From: Nocardiopsis flavescens
GTDB taxonomy: Bacteria > Actinomycetota > Actinomycetes > Streptosporangiales > Streptosporangiaceae
DNA: 64,000 nucleotides
Direction of reading: 5' to 3'
Assembly: GCF_900141985.1 (NCBI RefSeq)
Contig: NZ_FQZK01000001.1
Location: 434,001-498,000 of the forward strand
A model generated the notes under the pieces. It worked only from the letters and a program-made list of their open reading frames with translations. It ran no database searches and was not told the DNA's origin. Both the position numbers and the translations under genes were made by a program. Positions 34,636 through 43,073 of the stretch are shown here, piece by piece; the first letter of the stretch is position 1, and each line of letters starts with the position of its first letter.

Positions 34636-36245
34636 CCCCGCGCCCGCCGACGCCCCGCCCCGGCCGGGAGCCGCCCTTGGGCCCCGCCCGGGCCGCCGAC
34701 GGCGGCGGCACGCGGCGGTGGTGGCGCAGGGCCGCCTCCACCGGGCCGCCCGCCCCCGACCACCCCGGCGCCCACGACGGCCCCGACACCACCGGCCCGG
34801 CCCAGGCCCACGACCCGGGAGGGCCCGCCCGGCCCGACCACCGTCCCGGGCACGAGGGGCCTTCCCGGCCCCCGAACACCCGTGGCACCCCGGACGGCCC
34901 CCGCGCCGGCCGCGCACGCGGGTGGTGGCGCAGGACCACCCCTTCCGTGCCACCCGCCCCCGCACAAACCCCCGACCGCCCCCGCGCCCACGGCAGCGGC
35001 CCCGACACCGCCGGCCGCACCGGCCCGGCCGAGGGCTCCGACGGTCCGGCCCCCGGCGCACGGGAGCCGTGGCGACCCGCCGACGGGCCCGGCACGCCCC
35101 GGCCGCCGGCACCCGCCACGGGCCCCGGCCACCCCTGCGACCGCGCCGGGGAACGGCCCTCGTCCGGCCTCGGACCCGGACACCACACGTCCCCCCGGCC
35201 CCCGGACGCCCCGGGCGCCCCGCACACCCCGGACGGTCCCCGCGCCGGCCGCGCCCACGGGTGGTGGCGCCGCCGCCGCGGGGCGCTGCTGCGGGCGGGC
35301 GCGGGCGCCCTCATCCTGGGCTGGGTGCTGTGGCACCACCCCCTGGAGGCCTTCACCGCGGCCCTGGCCTCGGTCGACGCGGGCGCCGTCGCCGCGGCCC
35401 TGGCCCTGGGCGCGGTGACCACCGTGCTGAGCGCCGCCCGCTGGCTGGTGGTGGCGCGGGCGGTGGGCCTGCGCCTGTCCCCGCTTCGGGCGGTCGCCGA
35501 CTACTACCTGGCCCAGCTGCTCAACGCCGTGCTGCCCGCCGGGATCCTGGGCGACGCGCACCGGGCGGTGCGCCACGGGCGGGCCAACGGCGACCTGGGC
35601 CGCGGGGTGCGCGCCGTGGTCCTGGAGCGGCTGGCCGGACAGGCGGTGCTGGCCCTGGCCGTGGCGGCGCTGGTCCTCACCCTGCCCTCGGCCCTGTGGG
35701 GCCCGGGGTGGGCGGCGGCACTGTCCTCCCTGGGCCTGGTCGCGGCCCTGGCGGTGCCGGCCGCCGCCGCGCTGCGCGTCCCCCGCCTGCGCGCCTCCCG
35801 CGCGGGCCGGTTCCTGGCGGCGTCCGTCCGCGACGCGCGCACCGCGCTGGTGGGCCGGGCCCCCGCCGTGCTGGCGCTGTCGGCGGCGGCGCTGGCCGGC
35901 CACGTCGCCCTGTTCCTGGTGGCCGCCCACGCGGCCGGGGCCCAGGTCCCGCCGCCGCGCCTGGTGCCGCTGGCGCTGCTGGCCCTGGCGGCGATGAGCC
36001 TGCCGGTGAACGTGGGCGGGTGGGGCCCGCGCGAGGCGGCGGCCGGCGCGGCGTTCGGCGCGGCCGGGCTCGGCTCCGGCCTGGGGGTGACGGTGTCGGT
36101 GGTGTACGGGCTGCTGGCGCTGGTGGCGGCGCTACCGGGCCTGGCCGTCGCGGCCGCGCGCCTGTTCCAGCGCCGCCAGGTGCCCGGCGGCCCGGCCGGT
36201 GAGGAACTCCAGCACGGCGCGCCCCTTGGCGGCGCTCGCCCGTGA
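34632..36245 (+). CDS. Flippase-like membrane protein (UPF0104) with repetitive disordered N-terminus
   Basis: A 537-aa protein. Residues 1-215 are low-complexity Pro/Gly/Arg with three RRWWRR/GWWRR-type motifs. From about residue 218 it is an integral membrane domain of about eight helices, like the lysylphosphatidylglycerol synthase TM region/UPF0104, with NVGGWGPREAA near residue 458. Such domains flip or present lipid-linked substrates. The N-terminus arose partly by internal duplication: 34887-34931 and 35226-35270 are nearly identical. GTG at 34632 overlaps the methyltransferase stop. The last 114 bases overlap the creatininase gene on the other strand. Confidence 0.85.
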   Translation: MTPRPPTPRPGREPPLGPARAADGGGTRRWWRRAASTGPPAPDHPGAHDGPDTTGPAQAHDPGGPARPDHRPGHEGPSRPPNTRGTPDGPRAGRARGWWRRTTPSVPPAPAQTPDRPRAHGSGPDTAGRTGPAEGSDGPAPGAREPWRPADGPGTPRPPAPATGPGHPCDRAGERPSSGLGPGHHTSPRPPDAPGAPHTPDGPRAGRAHGWWRRRRGALLRAGAGALILGWVLWHHPLEAFTAALASVDAGAVAAALALGAVTTVLSAARWLVVARAVGLRLSPLRAVADYYLAQLLNAVLPAGILGDAHRAVRHGRANGDLGRGVRAVVLERLAGQAVLALAVAALVLTLPSALWGPGWAAALSSLGLVAALAVPAAAALRVPRLRASRAGRFLAASVRDARTALVGRAPAVLALSAAALAGHVALFLVAAHAAGAQVPPPRLVPLALLALAAMSLPVNVGGWGPREAAAGAAFGAAGLGSGLGVTVSVVYGLLALVAALPGLAVAAARLFQRRQVPGGPAGEELQHGAPLGGARP

Positions 36246-36857
36246 GGGCAGGCCCACCACGCCGCTGTCCGTGTACGCGGACAGTCCCAGGGTGCCCATG
36301 TGGTCGCGCTCGTCGGCGCGGTGGTCGGCCCGCGCGTGGTCGGGGCCGACCAGGTCCGGGCGGGCGTGCAGCAGCACGGAGGTCTCCAGCTCCCCGGCGT
36401 GCATGTCCTGGTCGTTGGTGGTGGTCAGGCCCGCCGCCGCGCGGGCGGCCTCCCACTCGCCGGGGCCGGGGAACAGGGCCATGCGCCCGCGCGACTGCTG
36501 GACGGTGTTGGCGAGCACGTGGTTGCCGCCGTGCCCGTTGACCAGCAGCAGCGGGAGCCCGGCCAGGGAGTCGGCGATGTCGGTGACCAGGGCGTGCAGG
36601 GTGGTCGCCGAGATGCTCACGGTGCCGGGCCAGGCGGCGTGCTCGTGCGAGCAGCCGAACGCCAGCGGGGGCAGCGCGCGCAGGCCGTGGGCGTCGGCCA
36701 CCTCCCGGGCCAGGGCGCAGGCGATGAGGGTGTCGGTGGTGAGCGGCAGGTGGGGCCCGTGCTGCTCCAGGCTGCCCACGGGCAGGACGGCGGCGGCCGG
36801 GGTGCGCGCGCCCTCCTGCGGTGCGGTGGTCTCGGGCAGGATCGCGCGTTGGTCCAT
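36132..36857 (-). CDS. Creatininase-family amidohydrolase (ArfB/MftE-like)
   Basis: This 241-aa protein has all creatininase-fold metal motifs: PVGSLEQHGPHLPLTTDT (Glu31, His33, Asp42), LLVNGHGGNH (residues 104-113) and DMHAGELETS (His153, Glu156). The family includes creatininase, the mycofactocin peptidase MftE and the archaeal FAPy deformylase ArfB. Next to a RibA paralogue expected to make FAPy, deformylase is the best guess. I use ATG at 36857; ATG at 36881 is possible. Its 3' end overlaps the flippase-like gene by 114 bp, tail to tail. Confidence 0.86.
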   Translation of the reverse strand: MDQRAILPETTAPQEGARTPAAAVLPVGSLEQHGPHLPLTTDTLIACALAREVADAHGLRALPPLAFGCSHEHAAWPGTVSISATTLHALVTDIADSLAGLPLLLVNGHGGNHVLANTVQQSRGRMALFPGPGEWEAARAAAGLTTTNDQDMHAGELETSVLLHARPDLVGPDHARADHRADERDHMGTLGLSAYTDSGVVGLPSRASAAKGRAVLEFLTGRAAGHLAALEQARGRDGQAR

Positions 36858-36893
36858 GCCCCCAGTATCGGGGAGCGGCATCGGGGAGCGGTG

Positions 36894-37499
36894 TCAGGGC
36901 GCCGGGCGGGGATCGCCGAAGGCGGCGCCGACCTCGTCCAGCACCTCCTCCACCACCTCTCCCAGGGGCCGGCCGCCCTCCCGGGTCCACTCGTGCACGC
37001 CGTGCAGCAGCGCGGACAGGAACACCGAGGCCAGCAGGCCGTGGCGGTGCATCCCGGCGGGCAGGGCGCGCCCGCCCAGCAGCGCGGTCATCTCGCGCAG
37101 GAACCCGTGCTGCCCGGCCAGGCGCCGCCCCAGCAGGGCGGGGTGCTTGAGGGCCAGGCGGGTGCTCTGCGCCCACGCGGGGTCGGGCGAGGGGTCCAGG
37201 GCGCGGTAGAGGGTGCGCGCGGTGGCGCGCAGCGCGGTCCAGGCCGACTCGTGGGCGGGCCGGGCGCGCAGGGCGGCGAGGAAGTCCTCCATGGCGGAGG
37301 TGTCGCCGTACAGGCAGGCGTCCTCCTTGCCGGCGAAGTAGTTGGAGAAGGTGCGCCGGGAGACCTCGGCCCCGGCGGCGATCTCCTCCACGGTGACCGC
37401 GTCCAGGCCGCGCTCGACGACCAGGCGCAGCGCGCTCTGGTGGATGCGGCGGCGCGTCCTCTCCTTCTTGATTTCGCGCAGGCCCGGTGAGACGTCCAT
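36894..37499 (-). CDS. TetR-family repressor
   Basis: This 201-aa regulator has an N-terminal HTH (about residues 14-60: IHQSALRLVVERGLDAVTVE, then AEVSRRTFSNYF) and a helical ligand domain. The ATG at 37499 is divergent from a multidrug exporter, the usual arrangement for drug-sensing repressors. An inverted repeat lies in the shared 112-bp promoter region. Confidence 0.92.
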   Translation of the reverse strand: MDVSPGLREIKKERTRRRIHQSALRLVVERGLDAVTVEEIAAGAEVSRRTFSNYFAGKEDACLYGDTSAMEDFLAALRARPAHESAWTALRATARTLYRALDPSPDPAWAQSTRLALKHPALLGRRLAGQHGFLREMTALLGGRALPAGMHRHGLLASVFLSALLHGVHEWTREGGRPLGEVVEEVLDEVGAAFGDPRPAP

Positions 37500-37544
37500 G
37501 GTGACATGTTACACGCGATGAAAAATTTCCCAGAAAGCATGTTT

Positions 37545-37571
37545 GCGCACCGTGCATGTATGCTGGTGCGC
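37545..37571. promoter_or_regulatory. Putative TetR operator upstream of the DHA2 exporter
   Basis: GCGCACC (37545-37551) and GGTGCGC (37565-37571) form a 7-bp inverted repeat with a 13-bp AT-richer spacer, located between the divergent TetR and exporter genes. It sits 40-67 bp before the exporter start, where a bound repressor would cover a promoter. Confidence 0.55.
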
Positions 37572-37611
37572 GCAGGTCAACTCCGTTTACTTTTTCTCCG
37601 CAGGGGTGCAT

Positions 37612-39252
37612 GTGAGCACGTCACGTCCGTTATCCGACACCAAGGCCCACTCCACGGTGCTGCGGTCCCTCACCGGACTCCTCATGGTCCTGGGCGTCAC
37701 GATGCTCAGCGGCACGATCGTCTCGGTCGCCCTCCCCCAGATCGTCGGCTCCCTCAACGGCACCCAGTCCCAGTACACCTGGGTCGTCACCGCCGCCCTC
37801 CTGGCCTCCACCGCCTCCACCCCCGTCTGGGGCAAGCTGGCCGACCTCTTCGACAAGAAGCGGCTCCTCCAGATCTCCATCGTCATCTTCATCGCGGCCT
37901 CCCTGCTGTGCGGCCTCGCCCAGACCACCGGCCAGCTCATCGCCTTCCGCGCCGTCCAGGGCCTGGGCATGGGCGCCTCCCAGGTCCTGGTCCAGGTCGT
38001 CATCGGCTCCCTGGTCAGCCCCAAGGAACGCGGCAAGTTCAACGGCTACATCGGCGCCATCATGGCCGTCGCCACCGTCGGCGGCCCCCTCATCGGCGGC
38101 GCCATCACCGACATCTCCTGGCTCGGCTGGCGCTGGTGCTTCCTCATCGGCGTGCCGTTCATGGTCATCGCCATGATCGTGCTCTCGCGCACCCTGCACC
38201 TGGAGGACGTGCGCCGCCCCGACACCAGGGTCGACTACGTCGGAGCCACCCTCATCGCCGCCGGGGTCAGCGTCCTGCTCCTGTGGATCACCTTCGTCGG
38301 CGGCGAGTTCGCCTGGATCTCCTGGCAGAGCGGCGCCATGGTCGGCGCCGCCGCCCTGCTCCTCGGCCTCGCCGTGTGGGTGGAGTCCCGCGTCTCCCAG
38401 CCGGTCATCCCCCTGCACCTGGTCACCCGCCGCGAGACCGCCGTCGCCATCGTGGCCAGCGTCGCCGTGGGCATGGCCATGTTCGGCGGCGCCGTCTTCC
38501 TGGGCCAGTACTTCCAGCTCGCCCGCGGCTACTCGCCCACCGAGGCCGGACTCCTCACCGTCCCGCTCATGCTCGGCGTGCTGGTCTCCTCCACCGTCTC
38601 CGGGCGCATGGTCTCCCGGTCCGGCCGGGTCAAGTCCTACGTCATGACCGGGCTCGTCACCCTCGCCGCCGGGTTCTTCCTGCTCTCCACCATCGACGCC
38701 GACAGCGCCCTGCCCTACGTCGGCCTGGGCATGCTCCTGGTCGGCACCGGCGTGGGCCTGTCCATGCAGAACCTGGTGCTGGTCGTCCAGAACTCCGTGC
38801 CCCTGAGCGAACTCGGGGCCGCCAGCGGCGCCATCACCTTCTTCCGCTCCCTGGGCGGCACCATCGGCGTCTCCGTCCTGGGCGCCGTCCTGGCCAACCG
38901 GGTCGCCACCAACATCACCGAGGGCCTGGGCGCCGCCGGGCTCGACGCCTCCGGCGCCGCGGCCTCCGGCACCGGCACCCTCAACCTGGACGCGATGCCG
39001 CCCTTCGTCCGCGACATCGTCGCCGACGCCTACGGCTCCGCCACCGGCGACATCTTCCTGGTCGCCACCGGCATCGCCGTGCTGGGCGTCCTGGTCGGCG
39101 TCCTGCTGCCCCGGGTCCGGCTGCGCGACAGCCTCGACCTGCCCGAGCCGGCCGCCGCGGTCATCGCCGAGGCGGAGGGCGCCGCGGAGGACACCGGCAC
39201 CGCCCGGGACCGGGCACCGGCCGCCGAGGGCCGCGGCCCCGCCGCCGGCTGA
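37612..39252 (+). CDS. DHA2-family (14-TMS) MFS drug exporter
   Basis: A 546-aa protein with about 14 hydrophobic helices. It begins with the DHA2 pattern LDGTIVSVALPQI-like (SGTIVSVALPQIVGSLNGT) and motif A GKLADLFDKKRLL. A charged 40-aa tail ends the protein. Members export dyes, antiseptics and antibiotics in exchange for protons. GTG at 37612 with AGGGG 5 bases upstream is preferred over upstream in-frame starts that would run into the operator. It is controlled most likely by the divergent TetR. Confidence 0.92.
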   Translation: MSTSRPLSDTKAHSTVLRSLTGLLMVLGVTMLSGTIVSVALPQIVGSLNGTQSQYTWVVTAALLASTASTPVWGKLADLFDKKRLLQISIVIFIAASLLCGLAQTTGQLIAFRAVQGLGMGASQVLVQVVIGSLVSPKERGKFNGYIGAIMAVATVGGPLIGGAITDISWLGWRWCFLIGVPFMVIAMIVLSRTLHLEDVRRPDTRVDYVGATLIAAGVSVLLLWITFVGGEFAWISWQSGAMVGAAALLLGLAVWVESRVSQPVIPLHLVTRRETAVAIVASVAVGMAMFGGAVFLGQYFQLARGYSPTEAGLLTVPLMLGVLVSSTVSGRMVSRSGRVKSYVMTGLVTLAAGFFLLSTIDADSALPYVGLGMLLVGTGVGLSMQNLVLVVQNSVPLSELGAASGAITFFRSLGGTIGVSVLGAVLANRVATNITEGLGAAGLDASGAAASGTGTLNLDAMPPFVRDIVADAYGSATGDIFLVATGIAVLGVLVGVLLPRVRLRDSLDLPEPAAAVIAEAEGAAEDTGTARDRAPAAEGRGPAAG

Positions 39253-39272
39253 CCCGGCCCCGACCGCCGCGC

Positions 39273-39305
39273 ACGCCCTCCCCGGGCCCGCCCCGGGGAG
39301 GGCGT
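39273..39305 (+). terminator. Hairpin terminator after the DHA2 exporter
   Basis: ACGCCCTCCCCGG and its exact complement form a 13-bp stem with a 7-base loop, 20 bp after the exporter stop. No T-run follows, which is usual at this GC content. Confidence 0.75.
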
Positions 39306-39395
39306 CGGCGTACGCGAAGCCTTACGGGACAAGGGATCAGGCCCCCGAGCGGGTAGTGTCGAAACGCGTCCCCGCCGAGATGGAAAAGGCTTCCC

Positions 39396-40199
39396 ATGAC
39401 CGACACCCCCATCGACACGACCGTCGCCCACACCGCCCGCGTCTGGAACTACTGGCTGGGCGGCAAGGACAACTACCCGGTCGACCGGGAGGTGGGCGAC
39501 CGCATCCGGAAACTCTTCCCCCAGGTCGCCGAGGCCGCCCGCGGCGACCGGCTCTTCCTGCGCAGGTCCGTCACCCACCTCGTGCGCGACGAGGGGGTCC
39601 GCCAGTTCCTCGACATCGGCACCGGCCTGCCCACCGCCGACAACACCCACGAGGTCGCCCAGCGCATCGCCCCCGAGTCCCGGGTGGTCTACGTCGACAA
39701 CGACCCGCTCGTCCTCACCCACGCGCGCGCCCTGCTGCGCGGCACCGACGAGGGCGGCACCCGGTTCATCGGCTCGGACCTGCGCGACACCGCCGCCGTC
39801 CTGGCCGCCGCCCGCGAGACCCTGGACTTCGGGCAGCCCATCGGCCTGACCCTCATGGGCACCATGGGCCACTTCGGCGACGTCGAGGAGGCCCTGGACA
39901 TCGTGCGGACCTACGTGGACGCGCTCCCCTCCGGCAGCTACCTGGCCGTGTGCGACGGCGTCGACGCACACGTCGAGCCCGTCCAGGAGGAGAACCTGGC
40001 CGAGGCCCTCGAACTGTGGCAGGAGGGTGTCGCGCAGGAGTACCACATGCGGTCCGTCGAGGACTTCACCCGCTACTTCGACGGACTCCACCTGGTCGAC
40101 CCCGGCGTGGTGTCGGTCTACCGCTGGCGCCCGGAGCCCGCCGAGATCGGCAAGGTCACCGATCTGCCGCAGTACTGCGGCCTGGCCCGCAAGCCCTGA
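39396..40199 (+). CDS. DUF574-family SAM-dependent methyltransferase
   Basis: This 267-aa protein belongs to the actinobacterial DUF574 (Methyltransf_19) family: TARVWNYWLGGKDNYPVDRE at the N-terminus is its hallmark, followed by motif I QFLDIGTGLPT and VDNDPLV. Family members are numerous in actinomycetes; the substrate is generally unknown. The ATG at 39396 has AAAAGG upstream. It is a single-gene unit with its own terminator. Confidence 0.93.
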   Translation: MTDTPIDTTVAHTARVWNYWLGGKDNYPVDREVGDRIRKLFPQVAEAARGDRLFLRRSVTHLVRDEGVRQFLDIGTGLPTADNTHEVAQRIAPESRVVYVDNDPLVLTHARALLRGTDEGGTRFIGSDLRDTAAVLAAARETLDFGQPIGLTLMGTMGHFGDVEEALDIVRTYVDALPSGSYLAVCDGVDAHVEPVQEENLAEALELWQEGVAQEYHMRSVEDFTRYFDGLHLVDPGVVSVYRWRPEPAEIGKVTDLPQYCGLARKP

Positions 40200-40207
40200 C
40201 CCCGGAG

Positions 40208-40233
40208 CCGCCCGCCCCGGCCGGGGCGGGCGG
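40208..40233. terminator. Perfect 26-bp palindrome terminator
   Basis: CCGCCCGCCCCGG followed directly by its complement lies 8 bp after the DUF574 gene stop. The GC-only hairpin is the probable terminator of that gene. Confidence 0.7.
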
Positions 40234-40409
40234 ACTCCCGTCCGGGCACCCCGGGACACCCGCACGACGGCGGAACCCGCGCGACCGGCCAGTCCGCCCC
40301 GCGGCGACGGCCGGCCGCGCGGCGGCCCGGCGACTGTCACCGGGCCGCGTTACCGTGGGCCCGCGCCCGGCCGCGAACAGGACCGGGCCCCGACCCGCGG
40401 GAGCCCTCC

Positions 40410-40961
40410 ATGGCCGAACTCGTCCACTTCGTGCACCAGTCCCTCGACGGCTTCATCGAGGGCCCGAACGGCGAGTTCGACTGGCCCGTCATGGGACCCG
40501 AGATGTCCGAGGACGCCCGGGCCCTGAGCGAGCGCGCCGACGCCTTCCTCTACGGCCGCGCGGTGTGGGACATGATGTCGGGCTTCTGGCCGCGCGCCGA
40601 GGAGCACTCCCAGGACCCCCACGACCTCGCCTTCGCCCCCCTGTGGCGGGCCAAGCCCAAGGTCGTGGTGTCGCGCACCCTGGAGCGCGCCGACTGGAAC
40701 ACCACCGTCGTCCGCGGCGTCGAGGGGGTCGCCGAGCTCAAGGCCGCCGGGCGGGAGCTGGTCCTGTTCGGCGGCTCCGCCCTGGCCGCCGACCTCACCC
40801 GCCACGGCCTCGTCGACGAGTACCGCGTGTTCGTGCACCCCGTCGTCCTGGGCGGCGGAAAGCCCGCCTTCCCCGCCTCCGTCGGACGCCTGGGGCTGAC
40901 ACTGGCCGAGTCCCGCGTGCTCGACTCCCAGGCCGTCCTGCTGCGCTACCGCCGCGCCTGA
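40410..40961 (+). CDS. Dihydrofolate-reductase-like / RibD C-terminal domain protein
   Basis: A 183-aa protein of the RibD_C/DHFR-fold family: VHFVHQSLDGFIEGPNGEFDW at the start, YGRAVWDMM, then LFGGSALAADLTRHGLVDEY typical of NADPH binding. Stand-alone members are abundant in actinobacteria and their substrates are mostly unknown, so a role in folate or riboflavin should not be assumed. ATG at 40410, about 20 bp after a weak GGGAG. Confidence 0.88.
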   Translation: MAELVHFVHQSLDGFIEGPNGEFDWPVMGPEMSEDARALSERADAFLYGRAVWDMMSGFWPRAEEHSQDPHDLAFAPLWRAKPKVVVSRTLERADWNTTVVRGVEGVAELKAAGRELVLFGGSALAADLTRHGLVDEYRVFVHPVVLGGGKPAFPASVGRLGLTLAESRVLDSQAVLLRYRRA

Positions 40962-41194
40962 ACCGCACCCCGCGCCCGGTCCGCGGGCCGTGGGCACTCC
41001 GGCCCCGCACCGCACGCGCGGCCCCCGGACACCACGGCCCGTGGGCGGGGCCCGCCACCGCGCGCCGGCCCCGGCGGCGGACGCCCCCCGACGCACGCGA
41101 CCGCGCGGTGAACCGCGTCCGGGCCCCGGCCGCACCCGCCCGGCACCGCCCCACGCGGGGCCCGCGGGCCGCGGACACCGGCCCCCGCCCCGGC

Positions 41195-41824
41195 TCAGCC
41201 GCCCAGGGCCATCCGGACCCCCAGCGCCAGCATCACCACCGCGATCACACCGTCCAGCACCCGCCACGCCCCCGGCCGCGCGAACACCGGCCGCAGCAGC
41301 CGCGCGCCGAACCCCAGCGAGAAGAACCACAGGAAGCTGGCCGTCACCGCGCCCGCCGCCCACCACCAGCGCGCCCCCTCGTACTGGTTGGCCAGCGACC
41401 CCAGGAACAGCACCGTGTCCAGGTACACGTGCGGGTTGAGCCAGGTCAACACCACCGCCGTGGCCACCGCCGCGCCCCTCCCCAACACCTCGCCCGCACC
41501 CGGGCCCGCCTCCAGCGCCTCCCCGCCCGGGCGCAGCGCCCGGCGGGCCGCCAGCGCCCCGTACACGAGCAGGAACCCCGCCCCCAGCACGCGGACCACG
41601 GTGACCAGTGCCGGGGCCGCCGCGATCACCGCGCCCACGCCCAGCACCCCCAGCACGATCAGCAGGGCGTCGGACAGGGAGCACACCAGCACCACCGGCA
41701 GCACCGTCGCGGTGCGGCCGGCGATCCCCAGGCGCAGGACGAAGGCGTTCTGGGCGCCGATGGCGATGATGAGGGCGAGCCCGGTCCCCAGACCGAGCAC
41801 CGCGGGGAGAAGAGTCGCGTTCAC
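41195..41824 (-). CDS. lysE: LysE/ArgO-family amino-acid exporter
   Basis: A 209-aa membrane protein with six hydrophobic segments. IAIGAQNAFVLRLG near the N-terminus and TWLNPHVYLDTV in the middle are signature stretches of LysE/ArgO lysine and arginine exporters. GTG at 41824 is divergent from a LysG/ArgP-type regulator, the same arrangement as lysE-lysG of Corynebacterium. It exports excess basic amino acids, probably when the regulator binds them. Confidence 0.92.
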   Translation of the reverse strand: MNATLLPAVLGLGTGLALIIAIGAQNAFVLRLGIAGRTATVLPVVLVCSLSDALLIVLGVLGVGAVIAAAPALVTVVRVLGAGFLLVYGALAARRALRPGGEALEAGPGAGEVLGRGAAVATAVVLTWLNPHVYLDTVLFLGSLANQYEGARWWWAAGAVTASFLWFFSLGFGARLLRPVFARPGAWRVLDGVIAVVMLALGVRMALGG

Positions 41825-41870
41825 CCGCGAAACGCTAGGCCAGGCGCCCTCATGCAGTAAAGCTAAACTT

Positions 41871-41887
41871 TCTTAGAACCCCTAAGA
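41871..41887. promoter_or_regulatory. LysG-type operator candidate
   Basis: TCTTAG (41871-41876) and CTAAGA (41882-41887) form an inverted repeat in the 73-bp gap between divergent lysE and its LysR-type regulator. The stretch is AT-rich compared with the surroundings and close to both starts. Confidence 0.55.
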
Positions 41888-41897
41888 GAGGCTTACG

Positions 41898-42785
41898 ATG
41901 CCCTTCCAGTTCGAGCACCTGCGCACCCTCACCGCACTCGTCGACGAGGGCACCTTCGAAGCCGCCGCCCGCGCCCTGCACGTCACCCCCTCCGCCGTCT
42001 CCCAGCGCATCCGGGCCATGGAACAGGCCGTCGGCAAAGTCCTCGTCCGCCGCACCACACCCGTCGCCACCACCCCCGCCGGCGACGTCGTCCTGCGCCA
42101 CGCCCGCCAGGTCCTGGTCCTGGACGCGGACGCGCTCGGCGAGCTGGGCACCGGCGACACCGACCCCCTGCTGCCCGTCGCCGTCAACGCCGACAGCCTC
42201 TCCACCTGGTTCCTCGACGCCCTGGCCGCCGTCACCGAGCGGCTCGGCCCCGCCTTCGAGGTCCACCGGGAGGACGAGGAGCACACCACCTCGCTGCTGC
42301 GCGCGGGCACCGTGATGGCCGCCGTCACCTCCACCCCCGAAGCCGTCCAGGGCTGCACCGTGGAACGCCTGGGCACCATGCGCTACCTGGTCGTCTGCAC
42401 GCCGGAGTTCGACGCCCGCCACCTCGGCGGCCGACGCGACACCGCCCTCCTGGCCCGCGCGCCCATGGTCACCTTCGACCGGCGCGACGACCTCCAGGAC
42501 CGCTTCCTGCGCCAGACCCTGAGCACCGGGCACCGGGGCCCCCGCCACTACATCCCCGCCTCCCAGGACTTCGCCCGGGCCGTCGAACTCGGCATGGGGT
42601 GGGGCGCCGTCCCCGAGGCGCAGTGCGCCCGGGCCCTCGAAGCCGGGGAACTGGTCCCCCTGGCCCCCGACCACCCCGTCGACGTCCACCTCTACTGGCA
42701 GCGCTGGAACCTGCGAACCCCCGCCCTGGACCTGCTCACCGACGTCGTCCGCCGCCACGCCGCCGCCGGACTGCACCCGCTGTGA
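41898..42785 (+). CDS. lysG: LysR-family regulator of the ArgP/LysG/IciA group
   Basis: This 295-aa regulator has an N-terminal winged HTH (FEAAARALHVTPSAVSQRIR, about residues 20-39, preceded by LDEHLRTL-like LTALVDEGT) and two effector subdomains. MPFQFEHLRTLTALVDEG is typical of ArgP/LysG. It is divergent from lysE and should activate it with Lys, Arg or His as co-inducer. ATG at 41898 has AAGAGAGG upstream. A 288-bp gap with no visible gene follows. Confidence 0.91.
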   Translation: MPFQFEHLRTLTALVDEGTFEAAARALHVTPSAVSQRIRAMEQAVGKVLVRRTTPVATTPAGDVVLRHARQVLVLDADALGELGTGDTDPLLPVAVNADSLSTWFLDALAAVTERLGPAFEVHREDEEHTTSLLRAGTVMAAVTSTPEAVQGCTVERLGTMRYLVVCTPEFDARHLGGRRDTALLARAPMVTFDRRDDLQDRFLRQTLSTGHRGPRHYIPASQDFARAVELGMGWGAVPEAQCARALEAGELVPLAPDHPVDVHLYWQRWNLRTPALDLLTDVVRRHAAAGLHPL

Positions 42786-43073
42786 CGTCCTGCCGCCCCC
42801 ACCCACGCGCGATCCGTGACACGGAAGTCCCGGGCCCCGGGCACACCGGAACGGCCCTGGACGTGCCCCCGGGACGGCGCGACCACCGGCCCCGCCCCGC
42901 CCACACGGGAACGGGACCGCTCCCCGGGCCGGGCGCCCCCGCCGCCCCTGCCCGCACACGACGGCACACGGGTAGAACCCCGGCGCCACCCCATCCGACC
43001 GGAACCCACGACACCGCCCGCACCCGGGCGGGAAGCCCGGCGCCCCACCGCCCCTACCGGAACACCCCCGCCC

